From JAJDAN01 sp046583095 (lineage in GTDB: Bacteria; Myxococcota_A; UBA9160; UBA4427): 25,771 bases of DNA. The notes below the pieces were generated by a model. The model did no database searches. It worked only from the letters and a program-made list of their open reading frames with translations, and was not told where the DNA came from. The stretch spans positions 1 to 25,771 of the forward strand of contig JAYGDB010000065.1 in the NCBI GenBank assembly GCA_046583095.1, in the 5' to 3' direction. The position numbers and the translations under genes were made by a program. Shown in pieces: positions 15,071 through 22,821 of this stretch (the first letter of the stretch is position 1; the number at the start of each line of letters is the position of its first letter).

Positions 15071-18000
15071 TCAGAACGTGTAGCGGAGCCGCATGTAGAC
15101 CTCGTCCCGGTCACGAACGATCGAGATTCCGTTCTGGGCCCCGCCCTGGTAGGCCCAGTCGCCCTGCTGCTGCGAGGCCGGACCGATGCCGTTCGACGAG
15201 ATGTCGGCTCGCTGCTCCCGCCCGTAGAAGATCGCCATCCCCACAGTCGCGGAGAAATTCTCGTCGAAGCGGTAGTTGATGGTCGGCAGGAGACCGCCGG
15301 AGCCCGAATTGAAGTCGTGCACGAAGGTCAGGCTGGGATTCAGCCGGTCCTGGAAGTAGCCCGTGAACACCGTGAAGGTCGCCAGCGCGTTGAACGGACC
15401 GTTGCCACCGAAGCCCCTCTTCATGCCCCGACGGTACTGGAAGAACCACTGGGAGTTGAAGAAGAGCGTGCGGTTCGGATTGAGGAAGTTCACGAAGGTC
15501 GGGCGATCCACCGAGATCGTCAGGTTGAACGTGTCCGTGTACAAGGAGTTGTCGAATTCGTTGGCGTCGCCCGTCGGGACGCTCTCGATCCAGGTGAACT
15601 CCAGGCCCCAGTTCGTCTTCGAGCGGTCTTCGGCGAAGTCCATCCCGAAGCCCAGCACGTTGCGCTTCGGCACATAGAGGGTGATCTCACCGCCCGAGTG
15701 CCACTGCATGGTGCGGCGCCCGTAAATGCCGTTGCCTCCGGCGTTCAGGGTGTTCCGCTTCAGCCCGGCCAGGAAGAAGAGGTTGCGAACCGTACTGCAG
15801 TACTGCGGCGTGATGAAGCTGCAGTGCTCGCTCAGGATGATGTTGTGGGGGTCGGTGTTGGGCTCGTTGGGATCGATCTGATCGTTGTCCCCGGCGTTAT
15901 CGTGCGCTTGGACGAGCTGAACGTCGATAAACTGGAGGGTGTCCAGGAACTCCTGGGTTTTTACCGGATCGACTAGGTCCCCCAGGTTGGTGAAGCCGGC
16001 ACCCCCGCGGTTCGTGGGAGCAAAGTAGAGCTCATTCAGCTCCTCCAGCCCATTCGCGAGGCCGTCGATCCGGCAGGTTCCGCGGCCGGTGGCCGGATTG
16101 ATGACACCGTAGTCCGAGCCGCAGTAGGCGAAGAGCATCTGCGCGACGATCCGCCGGTTGTAGCCCACACTGTTCGGATTGTCCGGGTTGCCCGCAACAT
16201 CCACCGAGCCGCCCTCGAGGCTCGCGCCACAGAACTCGAAGCCTCCACCGCAATTGACGCGATCCGGATCTGCCAGGTCGCCGACCGTCTCCAGGGCGTC
16301 CTGGAATTCCTCCGAGAACGCCACGCCGATCATCTGGAAGTTCCACGAGAACCCCGCCATCTCGCTGGCGAACGGAACCGTCAGCTCATCCCTACCCGGA
16401 CCGTCGTCACCCGCCGCTACCGCCCGACGGCCCGCAAACGGGTGACCCGGACCAAAGGCCGGCCGGAGGTCGCTCAAGATGGGCGACTCCGTGCCGGCAC
16501 TAAAATCGGAGACTCTGACCGAATCGGGGTATGACAGGGGGCCCGACAGGTAGACGCCCAGGGGATCGGGGTCGCCGCTGTAGTACCAACTCTCGATCGA
16601 CACGTTGCCCTGAAGGTCGCGCACCTGCAGAGGAAGGCCGCTCGCCTCATCGAAGAGCAACCTGCCGTTCGCGCCGGTCATGTACTCCGGCGTCCCCCAA
16701 GCGAGGTTGAGGTAACCGTTGACCTTGTCGACCCACTTCCGATGGCAACCCGGGAGTGCTTCCTTGCGGGTTGCCGGTCGCGCCACGGCCACGGGACCGC
16801 TATCGCCGGGAACCAGGATCTTATCCTGGCCGCGCGGGTAGGGATTGCCGCCGATGTCGGCGGTCGAGCACAGCGGCCCACCGATGCCCGCTACCTCCCA
16901 GGGCAGTGTGCCGGGCTGGAGCCCCTCGTCGGTGCGGTACTCGTTCGGACTCAGGAAGGCTGCCGGCTGCCCGGTCAGCGGATCGATGATCGCGGTACCC
17001 GGCGGGTTAATCCCCTGCTGCTTCAGCGCGATGGCCGCGAGCGTGCCCGACGCGCCCGCGAAGGACTGCAGGATGATGCTCGGCTCCATGTTCAAGAGAT
17101 CGATCCCGGACGAGTCACAGTTGGTCCCCCAGAAGGGACCACAACCCAGCAGGGCCTCCTGCTCGGGGCTCAGCGTGACAGACAGGGGGGTGATCGGGTC
17201 GCCACTACCACCGCAGGGCGTCTGCTCCGACGCAGGCAGGTCGATGTTCTGGAAGTCCACGCAATCCATCGAGTCCTGGTCGCCGGCATCGTTGCTGAGC
17301 AGCACTGTGGGGAGCGCGAAGGGCAGGAACTTGCTGCCCGCGTTTCGGGTCTGCGCATCCGGCCCGTTAGGGGCGAAGCCCATGCAGGCTGCGGGGAAAG
17401 TATTGCACGTCACGTTGGTGTTCGTACTCAGCAGCGCGTTCAGGAGCGGGTCCCCGGCGAGGATACGCCCGATGATCTCGGCCACAGCGAGCCCAGCCGC
17501 CGGCTCCGCGGTACTCCCGAAGACCGTCTGGGCACAGGATGTCTTGTCGAGATCGAGGAAGCCGATCGTCGCCGAGCAGAGCCACGTGAACAGGGTGAGG
17601 TTGGCGTGGTGCGAGTCGAGCGCGTTGGTCGGCCGGTAGGGGCAGTCGTCCGGGACTAGACCCCCCTCGAGGAAGCACGGGTTTGGAGTGCCTAGCGGGT
17701 CTGTGGCGCTCGGTTCCACGAGGTACTCGACGTCGAACTGCGGATCCGCGAGATAGATGTCGGGTTCGCGATTACCCACTTCCTCGGTGTCGAAGATCCT
17801 CTCCCTGCTAAGTCGGCTGGGTCCCGCGGTCAGGCAGTTCGTACCCGGATCGATCGAGCCCGCACTGTTCGTGAGCGAGTCGATGTTCGGGTAGAAACGG
17901 ATCGCGTCGGTCGGCGCAACCTGGGGGAAGAGGCCGGATTGGCTGCTGCCGCAGTTGACCCGGTCGGTGTTGACCCGGAAGCTCCGCACATCGCGAAACT

Positions 18001-20281
18001 GGGGCAAATCGCCGTTCGCGACACTGCCGGGTCCGAAGTCGGGCGCCGCTTGCTGGGCCACGACCAGGGCTCGCAGATCGCCGTACGGATCCTCCCAGGG
18101 GTCGTTGCCCTGGCCGATGCCATCCCACAACGAGGTGACCATGTCCGACTTGAGCGAGACGTCGCGCGCGAAGCTCTGCTGCAGGTTCGTCCGGCGGATG
18201 GCCGGATCGATCCCGCCCTGGTAGACGAGCGGTCGTCCCGTCTGCGAATCCACGTTCCGCTCGTAGGTGCTGATTCGACGAACGGAGGGAAGGTCTGCGT
18301 AGCCCCAGAAGTCCGAGAGCGCGAAGCTGAAGGGACCCCAGCGCCACTCGACACGGCCGCCAATCTCCCAACCCTTGAGCGACTGCCAGGGCTCGCGGAC
18401 CTTCTCGATTCCGATGATCCCGATGCCGGTGAAACCGTGGGCAAAGGCTCCGAAGTTCGCCGAGCACACAAGGTTCACCACGTAGGGCTCACCGCAGGAT
18501 CCGAAGTCGCTGGGCTGGTAGTCGTCGATGTTGACGGCGATCTCGACGCGCAGGTCCTCGAGGGGCCCGACCTCGTAGAAGGACCAGATGCCGCGCGCCG
18601 ACCACAACGCGATCCGCGACTCCTCGAGGCTCGGCAGCGTGGCGAGAGCAAGATCCTGCGGATTGAACTGGTCTGTCGTCCGGAAGAGTTCGGTCTTGCC
18701 CCAGACGATCTGCTGCTTACCGATTCGCAGCCACAGCTGGCTGTCGAAGAGTTCGATGTCGAGGTAGGCCTCCTTCAGCTCCTTCTCGTCTCGCTGGGCG
18801 AGGCCTCGGTTCCAGGCTCGATTGGTCTGGCTGAGGTTGAGAAGCCAGGTCGGCGTCAGCTTGCCCTTCTCTTGCAGAAGTTCGCGGAGAGGTTGGCTCG
18901 GAACGAACAGGCCACGGGCCTGAACGGCGGCTGGGGTGGTTACGAACTCGCCGTCGATGACAACGGTTCGAGGCGCGAGGTCGCGGCCCGCAATGACGCC
19001 GCTGGGACCGAACTGGTTGATCCCGCCGTCATCGTCAAAAGGTGATCCGTCGGGGAAAAGTCTACCCGTGACCAGCGGCGCGCTGTCGCCGGGCCTGCCT
19101 GAGTAGTCCGCCGAGCCGGGAATCGCGAAATTCAGGTTGGGCAACGGAGCCGCAGCGGGGTCGCGGCTCAGATCGCGGACGTCGTAGGCCCTCCGTTCCG
19201 ACGAACCCGTATCGCCTGGGAAGGGAGCATCTACAGTCAAGAAGAGCTTCCGGCGACCATCCGGCTGGAAGCGCGCGTCGCCGTGGTTCCTGGCCGGATC
19301 GACCTCCAAGATCCGGTAGGTGGACGGATCGTTGGGGTTGGCGAGGGCCGCAGATTTTCGATCCCGGTAGACGACGACCCGGATCTTTTCAGGCCCGCTG
19401 CGAGAGCGGTCCTCGGCGAAGACCGGGATCGGCCGGAACGGCCGCGCCCCGCCGCCCGGCAAACGACCGCTCAAGCAGTTTTCCGTGGCCGCGAATCGGC
19501 AATTCAGGACTGGGTTAATCCTGCTGTTGTCGAAGGGATTCACCCGGTCGGACATCGTGGCGTTCGTCGCGACTCTGTTCTTCGGCAACCACGGGCCGAG
19601 GAGCGAAACCGGAAGGCCGGAGCCGCCGCCGCCCAGTGTGTTCACCTGGGTAAACTTGAAGTCGCTGAAGCGCTCGAAGATGTAGGTGAAGGGTTTGATC
19701 CCGTCCTGGCCGTCCGGGAAGCAGTCCACGCCCTCCAGATCGCCGGCCGCGCAGTCGGTCTTCGAGCCAGTAATGAACGCGCCGGCGGTCTCTGCGATGC
19801 CATCGAATGCCAGCGTTTCTTCGAGGAGAACCGGATCGGTGTTCGGCCTCTCACGGCCATCGTTCCGTATGAAGATCTCGCCGGAGTTCGTGTTTGAGGT
19901 CGCGTTGGCGAGTCGCCGGGGCAGACTCTTCGAGCGATCCCCATAGGTGTTCATCGAGCGGAACATCCCGCAACCGCGGGAGTAGATGCAGTCGTACCGG
20001 ACCTCCGCCCGAACGTACGCCGAGAGCAGATCGAGAATACCGATGGTGTCGTCGACGAGGTCGAACTCGATCTCGAGGTTGAAGACGTGGTACCACTGGG
20101 TGACGTCCCAGTCTTCGGAGTAGTCCTCGTTCATCGTGCGGAGCTGCATCTCGTAGAAGCCGTGCGCCTGCAGCTTCCCGTCGAACGCCTCGAAGGCTGT
20201 CGCTTGGGATGACACGAGCAGGCCGAGTGCCAGAACCGCCACACATCGCGAAACCAGCCGAGTTGCAGAATCCTCGCGCAT
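15071..20281 (-). CDS. giant cysteine-rich DUF1302 outer-membrane protein
   Basis: The protein has 1736 residues. A signal peptide (1 to about 29, ending SQATA) precedes a beta-rich protein ending in LRYTF, a terminal Phe expected of an outer-membrane barrel. The DUF1302 hallmark (KEAYLDIELFDSQLWLRIGKQQIVWGK, shown here by its core GKQQIVWGK) lies at about residue 525, followed by TDQFNPQDL. Common family members are about 500-700 residues; here a long stretch before the hallmark and an even longer one after it add roughly a thousand residues. The mature part has about 28 cysteines, mostly in close pairs, suggesting disulfide-bonded external loops. ATG at 20281 has GGAGGA a few nt upstream. 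The partner DUF1329 gene is convergent. A channel or lipid-export role is an inference. Confidence 0.85.
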   Translation of the reverse strand: MREDSATRLVSRCVAVLALGLLVSSQATAFEAFDGKLQAHGFYEMQLRTMNEDYSEDWDVTQWYHVFNLEIEFDLVDDTIGILDLLSAYVRAEVRYDCIYSRGCGMFRSMNTYGDRSKSLPRRLANATSNTNSGEIFIRNDGRERPNTDPVLLEETLAFDGIAETAGAFITGSKTDCAAGDLEGVDCFPDGQDGIKPFTYIFERFSDFKFTQVNTLGGGGSGLPVSLLGPWLPKNRVATNATMSDRVNPFDNSRINPVLNCRFAATENCLSGRLPGGGARPFRPIPVFAEDRSRSGPEKIRVVVYRDRKSAALANPNDPSTYRILEVDPARNHGDARFQPDGRRKLFLTVDAPFPGDTGSSERRAYDVRDLSRDPAAAPLPNLNFAIPGSADYSGRPGDSAPLVTGRLFPDGSPFDDDGGINQFGPSGVIAGRDLAPRTVVIDGEFVTTPAAVQARGLFVPSQPLRELLQEKGKLTPTWLLNLSQTNRAWNRGLAQRDEKELKEAYLDIELFDSQLWLRIGKQQIVWGKTELFRTTDQFNPQDLALATLPSLEESRIALWSARGIWSFYEVGPLEDLRVEIAVNIDDYQPSDFGSCGEPYVVNLVCSANFGAFAHGFTGIGIIGIEKVREPWQSLKGWEIGGRVEWRWGPFSFALSDFWGYADLPSVRRISTYERNVDSQTGRPLVYQGGIDPAIRRTNLQQSFARDVSLKSDMVTSLWDGIGQGNDPWEDPYGDLRALVVAQQAAPDFGPGSVANGDLPQFRDVRSFRVNTDRVNCGSSQSGLFPQVAPTDAIRFYPNIDSLTNSAGSIDPGTNCLTAGPSRLSRERIFDTEEVGNREPDIYLADPQFDVEYLVEPSATDPLGTPNPCFLEGGLVPDDCPYRPTNALDSHHANLTLFTWLCSATIGFLDLDKTSCAQTVFGSTAEPAAGLAVAEIIGRILAGDPLLNALLSTNTNVTCNTFPAACMGFAPNGPDAQTRNAGSKFLPFALPTVLLSNDAGDQDSMDCVDFQNIDLPASEQTPCGGSGDPITPLSVTLSPEQEALLGCGPFWGTNCDSSGIDLLNMEPSIILQSFAGASGTLAAIALKQQGINPPGTAIIDPLTGQPAAFLSPNEYRTDEGLQPGTLPWEVAGIGGPLCSTADIGGNPYPRGQDKILVPGDSGPVAVARPATRKEALPGCHRKWVDKVNGYLNLAWGTPEYMTGANGRLLFDEASGLPLQVRDLQGNVSIESWYYSGDPDPLGVYLSGPLSYPDSVRVSDFSAGTESPILSDLRPAFGPGHPFAGRRAVAAGDDGPGRDELTVPFASEMAGFSWNFQMIGVAFSEEFQDALETVGDLADPDRVNCGGGFEFCGASLEGGSVDVAGNPDNPNSVGYNRRIVAQMLFAYCGSDYGVINPATGRGTCRIDGLANGLEELNELYFAPTNRGGAGFTNLGDLVDPVKTQEFLDTLQFIDVQLVQAHDNAGDNDQIDPNEPNTDPHNIILSEHCSFITPQYCSTVRNLFFLAGLKRNTLNAGGNGIYGRRTMQWHSGGEITLYVPKRNVLGFGMDFAEDRSKTNWGLEFTWIESVPTGDANEFDNSLYTDTFNLTISVDRPTFVNFLNPNRTLFFNSQWFFQYRRGMKRGFGGNGPFNALATFTVFTGYFQDRLNPSLTFVHDFNSGSGGLLPTINYRFDENFSATVGMAIFYGREQRADISSNGIGPASQQQGDWAYQGGAQNGISIVRDRDEVYMRLRYTF

Positions 20282-20373
20282 GTCTCCTCCAGACTCCCGA
20301 CTTCGTCTCGGACCAGACGGCCCACCATGCTCGTTCGGGTCTGGGGGGCGATCTGGGCCACAAAAGGGAGCGA

Positions 20374-20412
20374 AGTCCCCGCTGGCCGTGGATTGGCGCG
20401 AAGGCGGGGACT
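20374..20412 (-). promoter_or_regulatory. leader hairpin of the DUF1302 transcript
   Basis: AGTCCCCGC (20374-20382) and GCGGGGACT (20404-20412) form a perfect 9-bp stem, extendable by a G-U pair, around a 21-nt loop. It lies between the candidate promoter and the DUF1302 start codon, so it would fold in the 5' leader RNA. It may stabilise or control the long mRNA. It does not match a riboswitch class I recognise. Confidence 0.4.
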
Positions 20413-20440
20413 GCGTAGGATCCGCTCTGCGGCAGTGGCA

Positions 20441-20470
20441 GTTATAGCCCGCACGCCGCCAACAAAACAA
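20441..20470 (-). promoter_or_regulatory. candidate sigma70-like promoter of DUF1302
   Basis: On the minus strand TTGTTT (20465-20470) and TATAAC (20441-20446) are separated by 18 nt. The -10 matches consensus at five of six positions and the -35 has the TTG core. The inferred start near 20434 gives a leader of about 153 nt before the ATG at 20281. The site lies in a locally AT-rich patch, which supports it. Confidence 0.45.
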
Positions 20471-20604
20471 CGAAATTCGGCGGGTTCGCGGGCCGGGCCG
20501 CGGCTTTGAAGGATCGACGGTGCCGCCCGAGAGCCCGAGAACGGCAGATCGGACTGTGGTGAAAACACAACATTTATCTCAACGACAACGGATGGAGCGC
20601 GCTC

Positions 20605-21387
20605 GTGACTGAAGCCCAACCGATCACCGGATGCAGCCCGCAAGACATCGCACGGCATGTTTTCGTGTGCGGCGACCCGGCCCGGGTGACCCAGATCTCC
20701 GAGGGCTGGAGCGACGCCCGGCAGGTGTGCGACGTCCGGGAGTACCAGATCGTCACGGGACAGTTGGAGGGGCTGCCGGTCACCGCTGCATCGACCGGGA
20801 TCGGGGCACCTGGAACCGCCGTCCTGATCGAGGAACTCGCAAAGCTCGGCGCGGACACCTTCCTGCGCATCGGAAACAGCGGCGGCTTGGCGAGTGGCCT
20901 CGAACTCGGCGATCTGGTGGTGACGACCGGGGCCGTGCGCGACGACGGCACCTCGCGAAGCTACGTGCTGCCGGAGTACCCGGCCGTTGCGGATCACGAG
21001 CTGGTGGCCGCTCTCCTGGCTGCCGCACGGAACGACGGGCTCCGAGTCCACGCGGGGATCACCTGGTCCCTCGATGCGTTCTATGCCCGCAACGCCCGCA
21101 TCGACGAGAACGGCGAGATGGCTTCGATGAGCGTCGGGGGGTACTGGCCGAGCCACCTCGAGACCCGCATCCGCGACATGCAGGCCGCGAGGGTCCTCAA
21201 CTGCGAGATGGAATCCGGGGTGTTGCTCACCCTGGCGGGCCTGTTCGGCCTGCGGGCGGGCTGCATCTGTGTCGTCTCGGACCGCACCCCCTGGCCGGGT
21301 CCCGCCAAGATCGACCTGGACCTGAACATGCAAGCCTGCATCGAAGTGGCGAAGAGCGCGATGATCGCAGTCGCGAGCAACGAGTAG
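20605..21387 (+). CDS. uridine phosphorylase-like nucleoside phosphorylase
   Basis: The protein has 260 residues, near the 253 of E. coli Udp. It splits a nucleoside with phosphate to free base and pentose 1-phosphate in salvage. GDPARV (23-28) is the phosphate-binding loop. STGIGAPGTAVLIEEL fits the PNP/UDP family signature, RIGNSGG is the second phosphate segment, and NCEMESGVLL binds ribose. In the base-binding loop SLDAFY is followed by ARNARID where E. coli Udp has PGQERYD, so the uracil-binding Gln appears to be Asn while the Arg is kept. Pyrimidine specificity is likely but not certain. The start is GTG at 20605 with GGAG 7 nt upstream. It stands alone, divergent from DUF1302 and convergent with the FG-GAP lipoprotein. 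Confidence 0.87.
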   Translation: MTEAQPITGCSPQDIARHVFVCGDPARVTQISEGWSDARQVCDVREYQIVTGQLEGLPVTAASTGIGAPGTAVLIEELAKLGADTFLRIGNSGGLASGLELGDLVVTTGAVRDDGTSRSYVLPEYPAVADHELVAALLAAARNDGLRVHAGITWSLDAFYARNARIDENGEMASMSVGGYWPSHLETRIRDMQAARVLNCEMESGVLLTLAGLFGLRAGCICVVSDRTPWPGPAKIDLDLNMQACIEVAKSAMIAVASNE

Positions 21388-21409
21388 CGCCGCCGGTCGT
21401 GTGCTAGCA

Positions 21410-21424
21410 GGCGGCTAGACCGCC
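21410..21424. terminator. small hairpin between convergent genes
   Basis: GGCGG (21410-21414) and CCGCC (21420-21424) pair around CTAGA in the 49-bp gap between two convergent genes. The position suits a shared terminator, but the stem is only 5 bp and no T tract follows. Confidence 0.25.
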
Positions 21425-21436
21425 GAAGCCTCGATC

Positions 21437-22702
21437 TTATCGGCGTCCAGGAACCAGGCTGATCGGTATCGGCATGAGGTTCCAGGTGAATACACCCCCC
21501 CCACCCTTACGCCTGTAGATCACCTCGCGGGCCAAGCGCGCGCCGTCCCACGCATAGCGACGCACCTCTCTGTGCTTGTCGCTCGCCACGTAGAGCTCTC
21601 CCGCACCGTCGCCATCGAGGTCGGCGATGATGGCGGCGTGCTCGAATCCACCCGACTTGCGGTCGATCGAAGTCACCTTCCAGCGCTTACCCGGAGCTCC
21701 GGGGCGCAACAGCCACAAACCGCTCTGGAAGGCAGCAGCGACGAGTTCCTGCTTGCCATCCCCGTCCACGTCACCCGCGACCAGGAAGCGGCACAGCCGG
21801 TCCCGCAGCTCCGCGATCACGACGCCCTGGGTGGGGTCGGTGCCCGCGTCGTAGCGCCGGATCTCGACGCCGTGCTCGAGCGTGTTCGTCTTGGGATGCA
21901 TGCGGCCCTCGACCACCACGTAGAGCTCGTCCCTGCCGTCTCCGTCCACGTCGTGGACCAGGATCTCCTTGGCGTGCCGCTGGCCGAGGTCGGCGACCAC
22001 GACGCGGCCCTCTCCCGTCTTCGGGACGTAGCGAACCACCTGGCCGGTCTGGACCGAGCCGTCGAGACGATTCGGTTCGCTCGGCGTGGCGTAGACCTCG
22101 AGATTGCCGTCGCCATTCAGGTCACCGATCTCGATCTCGTGAACGAAGGTGTCCGCCTCTTCGTCCATCTTCTGCACAGTGAATCCGCCGCTTGCATCCG
22201 CGTGCACGACGGCAACGACACCCTGATCGTGGGTGGCGACGGCCATCGAGGCCTGGCCATCGCCGTAGAGGTCCGCCACCTCGACGTCGCGCATGCGACT
22301 GAATTTGCCGCCGAAGTCCTGCTTCCAGACGGTCTCGGATTGGAGCTGGCCGTCGGGGCCCGGGCTCCAGAGCTTGAGCACGGCTTCCGTGCCGCCGGCA
22401 GTCAAGAGCTTGGTGCTGCCCGCGTGGTCGTAGGCCATCGCCTTGTGAAAGACGTTGCTCTCCGGATCGTCTGCGGTGGTCAGCTGCCAGCTACCGTCGT
22501 CCTGTTGTACGAGGAACTCGAGCCCCGCCGGCAGCGGCTGGGGCATCCCATCCTTCCCCGGCTTCTCGGCGAACTGCGCCAGGGCGAGGACGAGCGCCTG
22601 AGGATCCGAAGGGCCGGCGTCGCTTCCGCAGCCCAGCGTGCAGGCCGTGACGAGTAGCGAGATGCCAACCCCGAGAGCGATCGGGGAGCGATGCGGCTTC
22701 AT
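21437..22702 (-). CDS. FG-GAP/VCBS repeat lipoprotein
   Basis: The protein has 421 residues. The N-terminus has a hydrophobic signal with a lipobox VTAC (Cys21), with Cys25 as alternative, so it is probably anchored in the envelope. Five calcium-loop repeats of the form D-x-[DNY]-G-D-G occur at residues 144, 194, 251, 311 and 361, each followed by a beta strand such as ELYV. This spacing of about 50-60 residues is that of integrin-like beta-propeller blades; the region 90-115 may be a degenerate blade. Such propellers usually bind proteins or polysaccharide, and nothing here suggests an enzyme. ATG at 22702 is preceded by GGAGGT, a clear ribosome site. It is divergent from hisS. Confidence 0.85.
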   Translation of the reverse strand: MKPHRSPIALGVGISLLVTACTLGCGSDAGPSDPQALVLALAQFAEKPGKDGMPQPLPAGLEFLVQQDDGSWQLTTADDPESNVFHKAMAYDHAGSTKLLTAGGTEAVLKLWSPGPDGQLQSETVWKQDFGGKFSRMRDVEVADLYGDGQASMAVATHDQGVVAVVHADASGGFTVQKMDEEADTFVHEIEIGDLNGDGNLEVYATPSEPNRLDGSVQTGQVVRYVPKTGEGRVVVADLGQRHAKEILVHDVDGDGRDELYVVVEGRMHPKTNTLEHGVEIRRYDAGTDPTQGVVIAELRDRLCRFLVAGDVDGDGKQELVAAAFQSGLWLLRPGAPGKRWKVTSIDRKSGGFEHAAIIADLDGDGAGELYVASDKHREVRRYAWDGARLAREVIYRRKGGGGVFTWNLMPIPISLVPGRR

Positions 22703-22737
22703 GCCTGGAGACCTCCGTGGGCCGCTGGTTTAGCAGG

Positions 22738-22798
22738 CCGAGGGCAGCCGGGCACGACTTCTCCGGACCGGCAGGCAGCGCGTAGAGGCAGCCCTCGG
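22738..22798. repeat. 8-bp inverted repeat in the lipoprotein/hisS divergent region
   Basis: CCGAGGGC (22738-22745) and GCCCTCGG (22791-22798) are exact complements 45 nt apart in the 119-bp region between two divergent starts. The second arm lies about 20 nt before the hisS GTG. It could be a paired operator or chance in GC-rich DNA. Confidence 0.2.
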
Positions 22799-22821
22799 GC
22801 AGGCGTGTTATCCCTCCCCGC

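Larger units (their letters stand above)
20282..20604. other. divergent intergenic region between DUF1302 and the nucleoside phosphorylase
   Basis: This 323-bp region contains no gene. On the DUF1302 side it holds a candidate promoter (20441-20470) and a roughly 150-nt leader with a strong hairpin. On the phosphorylase side I see only an AT-richer patch (about 20555-20590) and the GGAG ribosome site at 20594-20597; no convincing promoter was found there. Open frames through this region are Arg/Ala-rich and not convincing. Confidence 0.5.

Noticed and set aside
17939..19045. 368-codon open frame on the plus strand inside DUF1302
   Set aside because: Antisense shadow of a well-supported gene; biased Arg/Ala/Val/Asp composition and no family motif.
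20560..20574. CRP-like TGTG...CACA dyad upstream of the nucleoside phosphorylase
   Set aside because: The spacing between the TGTG and CACA halves is 7 rather than 8 and the inner positions do not match the consensus.
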